Positions 24,085-33,466 of a DNA stretch of 35,109 nucleotides are shown piece by piece (position 1 is the first letter of the stretch; each line of letters opens with the position of its first letter). The stretch covers positions 1 to 35,109 of the forward strand of contig CAKUCX010000033.1 in the NCBI GenBank assembly GCA_934643865.1. The letters run 5' to 3'. This DNA comes from an uncultured Kiritimatiellota bacterium (GTDB lineage Bacteria > Verrucomicrobiota > Kiritimatiellia > RFP12 > UBA1067). Made by a program: the position numbers and the translations under genes. Under the pieces are notes generated by a model that saw only the letters and a list, made by a program, of their open reading frames with translations, made no database searches and was not told the origin of the DNA.

Positions 24085-25753
24085 TATCCGGCGCATCGGC
24101 CTGCGCGCGAGAGAGAAGTTCGCGGGCGTGCTGTTCGACGACCGACGTGAGCGACGTGCCGCCGAGCATCCGCGCGATCTCCGCCACGCGGGCCTCGCCC
24201 CCGAGCGGCTGGATCGCCGCGCGGGTGCGCCCGCCCGAGACGCTCTTCGCGACCGCGAGGTGGCGCGCGCCGTAGACGGCGCTCTGCGGCAGGTGCGTGA
24301 TCGCGATCACCTGGCGGTGGCGGGCGACGGCGCGCAGCCGCTCGCCGACGGCGCGGCCCACCTCGCCGCCGATGTTGGCGTCGATCTCGTCGAAGACGAG
24401 GACGGGGGTCGCGTCGTGTTCCGCGACGACGGCCTTCACCGCGAGCATCACGCGGGCGATTTCGCCCGTGGAGGCGATCTCGCGGAGCGGCCGCGCCGCC
24501 TCGCCCGGGTTGGGCGCGAACTGGACGTCCACCGCGTCGCATCCCGTCGCGTCCGGCGCATGCGGCGTGAGCGACACGTCGAACCCCGCCCGCAGGAAGC
24601 CGAGCCCGTGAAGTTCCTTCGTGACCGCGCGCGCGAGCCGCGCGGCGGCCTTCGCGCGCGCGGCGGTCAGCTTCGCGCCGGCGGCGCGCACGGCGGCCTC
24701 GCCGGCGGCGATCTCGTCCGCCAGCGCCGCAAGGCGCGCGTCGCGCCCTTCGAGGTCCGCCAGACGGCGCGCGCGTGCGTCGCGCAGGGCGAGGAGCGCG
24801 GCGACGTCGGGGCAGGCGTACTTGCGCTTGAGGCGCTGCACGAGCGAGAGACGGTCGTCGAGCGCCTGCAGGGCCTCGGGGTCCGCATCGAGGCGCGAGG
24901 CGGAATCCGCGATCTCGCGCGCAAGCTCCTGCACCTCCACCGTGAGGCGCTCGATCGTCTCGCCCCACGCGCCCGCGGCCTCGTGGAAGCGCGCCATCTC
25001 GCGGACGCGCGCGCCGGCGCCGACGAGGGCCGCCGCCGCCGAGTCGTCCGCCTCCGAGAGCGCCGCCGTCGCGGCGTTCGCGCAGTCGAGGATCTCCGCC
25101 GCGTGGGCGGCGGCGGCGTGGCGCGCGGGCAATTCGGCATCGTCCTCGGGCGTCAGCTGCGCGGCGTCAAGCTCGTCCACCGCGTAGCGCAGGCGCTCGC
25201 GCGCCTCGGCGAGGTCGTCCTCGTCGCCCTGCAGGGCCGCCCGCTGCGCGCGCAGGTCGGCGAGCCGCGCCCAGGCCGCCGCGTAGGCGGACGTGTCGAG
25301 GCGGCCGTAGGCGTCGAGGACGCCGCGCTGGAAGCCCTCCTCCAGGAGCGACTGGTGGTCGTTCGCGCCGTGGACGTCGACGAGCCGCTTGCCGAGGGCG
25401 CGCAGCGTCTGGACCGTCGTGGCGGCGTCGTTCACGTGGACGCGGCCGCCGCCCATCGCGGAAATCGTGCGCCGCACGAGCAGCACGCCGTCCTCGCAGG
25501 GCGGCAGGCCCGCCGCGTCGAGAAAGGCGTCCACCACGCCCGGCACGGCAAACGCCGCCTCGATGCGGGCCTCCTTCGCGCCGTCCCGGACGGTCGAGGC
25601 GTCGGCGCGCGCGCCGAGCGCGAGTTCGAGCGCCCCCATGAGGACGCTCTTGCCCGCGCCGGTCTCGCCGGTGATGACGTTGAGGCCACCGTCGAAATCG
25701 ACGTCCGCCGATTCGACGATGGCCAGGTTCCGCACGGAGAGGCGCGTCAGCAC
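24077..25753 (-). CDS. recN: DNA repair ATPase RecN
   Basis: 558 residues, the usual RecN length. The SMC-like N-terminus LTRLSVRNLAIVESADVDFD is followed by Walker A GETGAGKS (29-36). A long coiled-coil region of Arg/Ala/Glu-rich helices follows, then the ASTGEIARVMLAVK signature, Walker B PVLVFDEIDANIGG and THLPQSAV. RecN helps hold and process DNA ends in recombinational repair. The start is a GTG at 25753, one base after the TAG of the isomerase-like gene (TAG-G-GTG), which implies translational coupling; a longer in-frame extension to 26029 overlaps that gene and reads as low-complexity Arg/Ser/Thr sequence. The stop lies inside the -10 box of the next operon. Confidence 0.92.
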   Translation of the reverse strand: MLTRLSVRNLAIVESADVDFDGGLNVITGETGAGKSVLMGALELALGARADASTVRDGAKEARIEAAFAVPGVVDAFLDAAGLPPCEDGVLLVRRTISAMGGGRVHVNDAATTVQTLRALGKRLVDVHGANDHQSLLEEGFQRGVLDAYGRLDTSAYAAAWARLADLRAQRAALQGDEDDLAEARERLRYAVDELDAAQLTPEDDAELPARHAAAAHAAEILDCANAATAALSEADDSAAAALVGAGARVREMARFHEAAGAWGETIERLTVEVQELAREIADSASRLDADPEALQALDDRLSLVQRLKRKYACPDVAALLALRDARARRLADLEGRDARLAALADEIAAGEAAVRAAGAKLTAARAKAAARLARAVTKELHGLGFLRAGFDVSLTPHAPDATGCDAVDVQFAPNPGEAARPLREIASTGEIARVMLAVKAVVAEHDATPVLVFDEIDANIGGEVGRAVGERLRAVARHRQVIAITHLPQSAVYGARHLAVAKSVSGGRTRAAIQPLGGEARVAEIARMLGGTSLTSVVEQHARELLSRAQADAPDML

Positions 25754-25754
25754 C

Positions 25755-26621
25755 CTAGCACCGTCCCGCCGCGCGGAGGAAGTCGAAGCTCGCCTTGACG
25801 TGCTCAAGCGTGTTCGGGTTCGACTCGCACTCGACGATGTACCAGTCCACCTTCTCGGCGTCCGTCGCCTTGTAGAGCGCGGGCCAGTCGACGCCCTTCG
25901 CCGTGCCGGGCTGTCCGAGGACGCCCGTCGCGCCGCCCTTGCCGTAGACCTCCTTCGCGTGCATCGTGCGGGAGCGGCCGGGATAGCGCGTGAACCAGGC
26001 GACGGGGTCTTCGCCGGCGGAGACGACATGGCCGACGTCGAGCTGCATGCAGACGCGCGGGGAGGCGCGGTCGAAAAGGATCTGGAAGGGCGCGACGCCC
26101 GCGATCTTGTCGCGGAACTCGTGCTGGTGGTTGTGGTAGCCGACGAAGGAACCGCTCTTCGCGGCCGTCTCGGCGGCGGCGGAAAGGTCGTCCGCGAATT
26201 TCTTCCAGTAGCCCGCGCGGTCCTTGCAGTCCTTCGGCGCGTTCGCCCACGACACCATCAGGTAGCGGTTGCCGTAGGCGAGGTTGAAGTCGAGCGTCTT
26301 CTGGATCTCGTTCGGCAGCAAGGCGTTGAGGCCGAGATGCGTGCCCGCGCGCCGGAGGCCGAGGTCGTCGAGCATCTGCTTCAGCTCGGGCGCGGTGAAG
26401 CCGCCGTAGCCCGCGAACTCGACGCCTGCGTAGCCGATGTCGCGCACGGCCTTGAGCGTCTTGCGGAAGCCGTCCTTGTCCTTCATGAGCCCGCGCACGG
26501 AGTAGAGCTGGAGGGCAACCTGCGTCTTTCTGCCGCCGAAGGGGCAGGCGCAGCCCGCGAAGCCGGCGGTCGCGGCGAAGGCGAAGGAGGACTGAAGAAA
26601 CGAGCGGCGGGTCAACGGCAT
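25755..26621 (-). CDS. Tat-exported sugar phosphate isomerase/epimerase-like protein
   Basis: 288 residues. The N-terminus MPLTRRSFLQSSFAFAATAG has the twin-arginine pattern RRSFLQ, and FAGC follows, so it could be a Tat lipoprotein. The rest is a xylose-isomerase-like TIM barrel (AP endonuclease 2 family fold): QLYSVRGLM, GYAGVEFAGYGG, GYHNHQHEF, MQLDVGHV, HAKEVYG and WYIVECE carry the usual acidic and His metal ligands. Such exported TIM-barrel enzymes act on unidentified sugars or cyclitols. AGGAG lies 7 bases before the ATG at 26621; a longer in-frame reading through the upstream repeats to 27077 is rejected. It lies one base before recN, an unusual pairing, and is transcribed from 26659-26667. 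Confidence 0.85.
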   Translation of the reverse strand: MPLTRRSFLQSSFAFAATAGFAGCACPFGGRKTQVALQLYSVRGLMKDKDGFRKTLKAVRDIGYAGVEFAGYGGFTAPELKQMLDDLGLRRAGTHLGLNALLPNEIQKTLDFNLAYGNRYLMVSWANAPKDCKDRAGYWKKFADDLSAAAETAAKSGSFVGYHNHQHEFRDKIAGVAPFQILFDRASPRVCMQLDVGHVVSAGEDPVAWFTRYPGRSRTMHAKEVYGKGGATGVLGQPGTAKGVDWPALYKATDAEKVDWYIVECESNPNTLEHVKASFDFLRAAGRC

Positions 26622-26658
26622 GGTACGATCTCCTTTGATATGGTGTGACGTCGGAAAG

Positions 26659-26667
26659 AGTATACCA
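26659..26667 (-). promoter_or_regulatory. Extended -10 promoter of the isomerase-recN operon
   Basis: On the minus strand TGG precedes TATACT (26659-26664), giving an extended -10; no clear -35. The predicted start is near 26652, about 30 bases before the ATG at 26621, with the AGGAG site between. Confidence 0.5.
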
Positions 26668-26732
26668 CAACGTGACCGCTCGCGGGAGAGCAGGGCGAAA
26701 CGGGGGGGTAGGGGGAGGAAGCCCGCGCCGCG

Positions 26733-27140
26733 TCCGCACCCATGGTAGGGCGCGACGTCCCCGGCGCGCCGCGTCCACGGGAACGCCATCGGGAACGCCC
26801 ACGGGTACGCGGGCCGCCGGGGACGTCGGCCCCTACCACGCCCCGTACCATGCAACGCCCATGCACCGCGCCATGTCCGCACCCCCGTACCATGTCCACA
26901 CCCCCGCGCCATGTCCGCACCCATGGTAGGGCGCGACGTCCCCGGCGCGCCGCGTCCACGGGGACGCCATCGGGAACGCCAACGGGTACGCGGGCCGCGT
27001 CCACGGGGACGCCAACGGGGACGCCCACAGGCACGCGGGCCGCCGGGGACGTCGGCCCCTACCATGCACCGCGCCACGCAACGCCCATGCCCCGCGCCAT
27101 GTCCGCACCCCCGCGCCGCGTCCGCACCCGCGTGTCGCGG
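26733..27140. repeat. Mosaic repeat region: two tandem inverted-arm elements (family C)
   Basis: Most of the 554-base gap between the isomerase gene and uvrA is two tandem copies of one element. Each copy has a 22-bp left arm beginning GGTAGGGCGCGACGTCCCCG (26744-26765 and 26925-26946) and a right arm that is its imperfect inverse, GCCGGGGACGTCGGCCCC..TACC (26816-26837 and 27042-27063). Between the arms lies a 45-bp unit of 12-bp CGGGAACGCCAW-like steps: once in copy 1 (26771-26815) and twice in copy 2 (26952-26996, 26997-27041). After the right arm come 19-bp tandems of CCATGTCC[G/A]CACCCCCG (26871-26889, 26890-26908, then a partial). No gene is supported here; the open frames are artefacts of repeats without stops. 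Confidence 0.85.
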
Positions 27141-27175
27141 TCATACGCGCGCCGCCACGCCGCGTTATGTCCGCC

Positions 27176-30034
<2,859 letters not shown>

Positions 30035-30044
30035 GGAAGGGGGT

Positions 30045-30053
30045 ATTGTAGCA
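30045..30053 (-). promoter_or_regulatory. uvrA extended -10 promoter
   Basis: On the minus strand TGC (30051-30053) precedes TACAAT (30045-30050). Ten bases separate the box from the uvrA ATG, so the transcript begins about 4 bases before it. It is one half of an inverted pair with the plus-strand promoter at 30059-30067. Confidence 0.6.
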
Positions 30054-30058
30054 CAATG

Positions 30059-30067
30059 TGCTATAAT
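30059..30067 (+). promoter_or_regulatory. Extended -10 promoter of the GT-C/TPR gene
   Basis: TGC directly precedes a perfect TATAAT (30062-30067); seven bases separate it from the ATG at 30075, so the transcript is expected to be leaderless. ATTGTAGCAC (30045-30054) and GTGCTATAAT (30058-30067) are inverse at 9 of 10 positions around a three-base centre (AAT). Confidence 0.65.
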
Positions 30068-30074
30068 ACGCCGC

Positions 30075-32123
30075 ATGAGAAAGCACCTGCTCCCCGTTCT
30101 CCTGCTGGTCGCCGCCGTCTGGTTCCTCTACTCCCAGACGGGCCGCTTCGAGTTCCTGCGCCTCGACGACCACGACTACACCTTCCGCTGCGCCTTCGTG
30201 AAGGACGGCCTCGCGGCGGCGAACGTGAAGGAGGCGTTCGCAAACCCGCGCCACGCCGCCATCTGGATGCCCGCCACCTACATCTCCTACATGGCCGACA
30301 TCACCCTGTTCGGCCCCGGCATGGGCCCGCACCACCTCGTCAACGTCGCGCTCCACACGCTCAACGCCCTCCTCCTCTACGCCCTCCTCCTCGCCCTCCT
30401 GCCGCGAACGGCGGACGCGCCGGGCGGGACGCGCGCCGTCGCGTCCGCCGCCCTCGCCCTCCTCGCCACGGCCTTCTGGGCGCTCCACCCCCAGCGCGTC
30501 GAGGCCGTCGCCTGGATCGCCGGCCGCAAGGAACTCCTCTGCGCCCTCTTCACGCTCCTCGGCCTCCACTGCTGGTTGCGCCCGGGTCGCCGCTGGACGC
30601 TCGCCGCCACCCTCTGCTGCGCCCTCGCGTGCATGGGCAAGCCCACGGCCATGTGCTTCCCCTTCCTCGCGTTTGCCGTCGCCTGCCTCAACGACACACG
30701 AAACGACACAACCCTCACACTCACAACCGACAACGCGCCCCCGAAGACGCGCCCCCTCACCGCCTATCTCCCCCTCCTCGCCCTCGCCGTCGCCACGGGT
30801 GCCCTCGCCGTCTATTCGCAGACCCATCCGGAGGGACGCCCCGAACTCGCCCTCTTCACGGCCTCGCTTCCCTGGCGCCTCCTCAACGCCGCCGTCTCGA
30901 CGGGCCTCTACCTCTTCCAGGCCCTCGTCCCCGTCGGCCTCCACCTCGACTACCGCGCAACGCCCGGCCACTTCCCCCTCGACGGCCTCCTCGGCCTCGC
31001 CACCCTCGGCGTCGCCGCCCTCGTCTTCGGCTTCATTCTGTACCGGGCATGGAAAAACTTGAAAGGACGACAAGCGGACGGCGGCACGGGCACGGACGCG
31101 CAGGAGCGCGTCCCTCCCGTCCTGACCGTACGGCGGCTTCTCGCCCTCCTGCTCTTCTTCTGCGCCGCCCTTGCGCCGACCCTCGGCATCTTCGGTAGCT
31201 TCGGCGAGGCCGCCCGGGCCGACCGCTTCTTCTACCTCCCCTCGCTCGCCCTCTCCTTCGGGCTTGGATTCTTCGTCCTCGACCTCTCGCGCACGGCGCG
31301 CCGAGGACGTCGCGCCCTACCATCACAATCCGTCCCCAGCCCGCAGCCGGACGTCCCCGGCCCGCAGCCGGACGGCCCGAACCCGCAATTGGTAGGGGCG
31401 GACGTCCTCGGCCGCCCGCAGCCGGACGGCCCGGACGTCCTCGGCCGCCCGCATCCGGAACCGCAACGGTCCCCGAAAACGGGCCTCCCGCCCCTGCCCG
31501 CCCTCGCCGCCCTCGCCGCGCTCGTCGTCCTCGTCGACTTCGGCGTCGCCTTCCCCCTCGTCGCCTCCTACCGCAACGACTACACGGCCTTCTCGCGCAC
31601 GCTCGCCTGCGACCCCGACAACGGACGCGCCCTCGCCCACGTCGCGAGCGAGGAATGTGCGCGCTTCGGACGCATCGACCGGGGTATCTCGCTCTACCGG
31701 CGCAGCCAGGAACTGCGCCCCCGCGACGACACCGCCGCGCAGCTCGCCTACACCCTCGCGCTGCGCGGCCTCTCCTCGGACTACGCGGAGATCCGCCGCC
31801 TCTGCGCCAAGTTCGCCTGCGACCACACCCTCGACCGCAAGGGCATGGCCCTGGAGGCCCTGGGCACCACGGCCATGCGCCAGCGGAAATGGGCCGAGGC
31901 CATCGCGTGCCTCGAAGACTCCATCAAGGCCCCCCAGCGGTTCTATTCGGCGGAAGACGCACGCCTCCGCCTCGGCGCCTGCTACTGCAACGCCGGGCGG
32001 GCAACGGACGCGATCCGCGTCTTCGAGCCGCTCACGCAGTCCCGCCGCGCCGACATCGCCCCCCGCGCCCGCCAGTTCCTCGACGCGCTCAAGCGCAATC
32101 CGAAGACCGTCCTCTTCTTCTAG
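30075..32123 (+). CDS. Multi-pass GT-C-type glycosyltransferase with C-terminal TPR region
   Basis: 682 residues. A first membrane helix is at about 5-20 (LLPVLLLVAAVWFLYS), then LRLDDHDYTF with the acidic DD of the first loop of GT-C enzymes. HPQRVEAVAWIAGRKELL (about 140-157) is the HP..VE.V.WI.GRK motif of the TMTC/O-mannosyltransferase-like family. About nine hydrophobic segments follow. Residues about 430-465 (PQPDVPGPQPDG and GRPQPDGPDVLG) are a Pro-rich loop made by an inserted repeat. The last roughly 160 residues are TPR-like (GISLYRRSQELRPRDDTAAQ and RKWAEAIACLEDSIKAPQ). Such proteins transfer sugars from lipid carriers to exported proteins; the substrate here is unknown. The start overlaps a predicted leaderless promoter. 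Confidence 0.75.
   Translation: MRKHLLPVLLLVAAVWFLYSQTGRFEFLRLDDHDYTFRCAFVKDGLAAANVKEAFANPRHAAIWMPATYISYMADITLFGPGMGPHHLVNVALHTLNALLLYALLLALLPRTADAPGGTRAVASAALALLATAFWALHPQRVEAVAWIAGRKELLCALFTLLGLHCWLRPGRRWTLAATLCCALACMGKPTAMCFPFLAFAVACLNDTRNDTTLTLTTDNAPPKTRPLTAYLPLLALAVATGALAVYSQTHPEGRPELALFTASLPWRLLNAAVSTGLYLFQALVPVGLHLDYRATPGHFPLDGLLGLATLGVAALVFGFILYRAWKNLKGRQADGGTGTDAQERVPPVLTVRRLLALLLFFCAALAPTLGIFGSFGEAARADRFFYLPSLALSFGLGFFVLDLSRTARRGRRALPSQSVPSPQPDVPGPQPDGPNPQLVGADVLGRPQPDGPDVLGRPHPEPQRSPKTGLPPLPALAALAALVVLVDFGVAFPLVASYRNDYTAFSRTLACDPDNGRALAHVASEECARFGRIDRGISLYRRSQELRPRDDTAAQLAYTLALRGLSSDYAEIRRLCAKFACDHTLDRKGMALEALGTTAMRQRKWAEAIACLEDSIKAPQRFYSAEDARLRLGACYCNAGRATDAIRVFEPLTQSRRADIAPRARQFLDALKRNPKTVLFF
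31300..31466 (+). repeat. Family C repeat arms inside the GT-C coding sequence
   Basis: GCCGAGGACGTCGCGCCCTA then CC (31300-31321) is the inverse of the family C left arm at 26744-26765 with one mismatch in 22. A second arm in the opposite direction, GGTAGGGGCGGACGTCCTCG then GC (31391-31412), matches it at 18 of 22. Between and after them are short tandems of CCCGCAGCCGGACG[T/G]CC, and GGACGTCCTCGGCCGCCCGCA occurs at about 31401 and 31433. The reading frame stays open and yields a Pro/Asp/Gly loop. Confidence 0.8.
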
Positions 32124-32189
32124 CCCGCCACGGGAGGGGCGCGCGCCGCCCGTTGGACTCCCCGCGCGGACGGCCGGGGCGGACAAATG

Positions 32190-32198
32190 TGCTATACT
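32190..32198 (+). promoter_or_regulatory. Extended -10 promoter of the lipoprotein-trmJ pair
   Basis: TGC directly precedes TATACT (32193-32198), and seven bases separate it from the ATG at 32206; the arrangement is almost identical to that at 30059-30075 (ATGTGCTATA[A/C]TAC). No ribosome-binding site is present between them. Confidence 0.62.
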
Positions 32199-32205
32199 AC
32201 ACGCC

Positions 32206-32697
32206 ATGCAGACGTTCAAGACCATGGGAGCGCTCGCGCTCGCGCTGTTCGCCGGCTGCGCGTCCTTCGAGGCGACGCGCAGCCAGAAGTTCGTGGACGA
32301 GTCGGGCGCGTTCGTCCATGTCGACTATGGGGCCGACAAGGAGCCGCGCACCTCCACCTTCGTCCTCTCCAATGGCGTGAAGCTGCCGTTCAAGTCGAAG
32401 CTGAAGGTGCGCGTCGAGCTGCCGGACGGTACGCGCTTCACCGCCTACCAGCGGATGTCCACCGCCGGGAACCTCTACCTCGACGAGGACGAGGAATGGG
32501 AATACTTCGAGCAGGGCACGGGCTGCCTCATCGCGCAGAAGGCTCCCGACGGCACGGGCTTCCTCGTCCGCTTCCAGGGCACGCTCTGCGCGAGCGTGCG
32601 CAACCCCTTGAACGAAAAGCGGCAGACCATCCGCGGCGACACCTCGACGCCCAAGGGCTTCGGCCGCGACTCCTCCGGCCCCCGCACCGTGGAGTGA
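32206..32697 (+). CDS. Small predicted lipoprotein
   Basis: 163 residues. The lipoprotein signal peptide MQTFKTMGALALALFAGC has a lipobox LFAGC with Cys18; the next residue is Ala, which would favour outer-membrane sorting where that rule applies. The mature part is polar with beta-strand character (KLPFKSKLKVRVELPDGTRF, EEWEYFEQGTGC) and one further Cys pair possible. I do not recognise a family. The ATG lies directly at the predicted transcription start. The stop is five bases before the ATG of the RNA methyltransferase gene, so the two are co-transcribed. Confidence 0.78.
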   Translation: MQTFKTMGALALALFAGCASFEATRSQKFVDESGAFVHVDYGADKEPRTSTFVLSNGVKLPFKSKLKVRVELPDGTRFTAYQRMSTAGNLYLDEDEEWEYFEQGTGCLIAQKAPDGTGFLVRFQGTLCASVRNPLNEKRQTIRGDTSTPKGFGRDSSGPRTVE

Positions 32698-32702
32698 CCG
32701 CC

Positions 32703-33458
32703 ATGTCCATTCTCGACAACATCCGGGTCGTCCTCGTCGGCACCCTCTACACGGGCAACGTCGGCAGCGCCTGCCGCGCGATGGCCAACATGGGCTTCCA
32801 CAACCTCGTGCTTGCCGCGCCCAACCTCCAGAACGACTGGAGCGAGGGCGAGCGCATGGCCGTCCACGCGACGGACATCCTCCAGAACCGGCGCGAGTTC
32901 GACACCTTCGAGGAGGCCGTCGCCGACTGCGTCGCCGTCGTCGGCACGACGGCGCGCGGCGGGCTCTACCGCCAGCACGTGAAGGCGCCGCGCGACTGCG
33001 CGGGGGACATCCTCGCGCTTGCCGCGACGGGCCCCGTCGCGCTCGTCTTCGGCCGCGAGGACAAGGGGCTCCTCAACGAGGAGGTCGCCCAGTGTACGCA
33101 CCTCATCCGCATCCCCGTCGACGAGGGCTACACCTCCATCAACCTCTCCCAGGCCGTCCTCATCACCTGCTACGAGTTCTTCACCGCGACGGGCGCCTAC
33201 GTGCCGCCGCGCGAGAAGGCCCCGCCCGCCCCGCAGGCGCAGAAGATGCAGCTCATGAAGAACTGGCAGACGATGCTGCGGGACATCGGCTTCATGGACG
33301 AGAAGCAGACCGAGCACATGATGCAGGGCATCCACCGCATCTTCTCGCGCGGCGTGCAGACGCGGGACGACGCCGCCATCCTGCTCGGCGTCGCCCGCCA
33401 GGCCCTCTGGGCCCACCACAATCCCGCCCTCGAAGGCCGCAAGCCCTCGATCGGCTGA
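32703..33458 (+). CDS. trmJ: SpoU-family RNA 2'-O-methyltransferase, TrmJ-like
   Basis: 251 residues. The SPOUT fold motifs are visible: motif 1 TGNVGSACRAMANMGF with the conserved Asn and Arg, motif 2 LVFGREDKGLLNEEV, and motif 3 INLSQAVLITCYE. The C-terminal extension (about 180-251) with MKNWQTMLRDIGFM and IHRIFSRGVQTRDD is as in TrmJ-type enzymes, which methylate the ribose of nucleotide 32 in tRNAs. The subfamily is likely but the target is not proven. It starts five bases after the lipoprotein stop; no strong ribosome-binding site is seen, suggesting coupling. It ends eight bases from the convergent protease gene. Confidence 0.87.
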   Translation: MSILDNIRVVLVGTLYTGNVGSACRAMANMGFHNLVLAAPNLQNDWSEGERMAVHATDILQNRREFDTFEEAVADCVAVVGTTARGGLYRQHVKAPRDCAGDILALAATGPVALVFGREDKGLLNEEVAQCTHLIRIPVDEGYTSINLSQAVLITCYEFFTATGAYVPPREKAPPAPQAQKMQLMKNWQTMLRDIGFMDEKQTEHMMQGIHRIFSRGVQTRDDAAILLGVARQALWAHHNPALEGRKPSIG

Positions 33459-33466
33459 CTGACGCC

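Noticed and set aside
15081..24275. A plus-strand open frame of about 3,060 codons opposite three genes
   Set aside because: It is antisense to three genes with clear signal peptides, catalytic motifs and ribosome-binding sites. Its sequence is Arg/His/Ala/Glu low complexity, the expected shadow of GC-rich codons whose complement lacks stops.
26622..27077. N-terminal extension of the isomerase-like protein through the repeats
   Set aside because: A strong AGGAG site and a Tat signal mark the start at 26621; the extension is repeat-derived GVP/DAAR low complexity.
26733..27140. Possible CRISPR array
   Set aside because: The repeats are nested tandems with inverted arms of 12, 19, 45 and about 180 bp, without regular unique spacers, and no cas genes are near.
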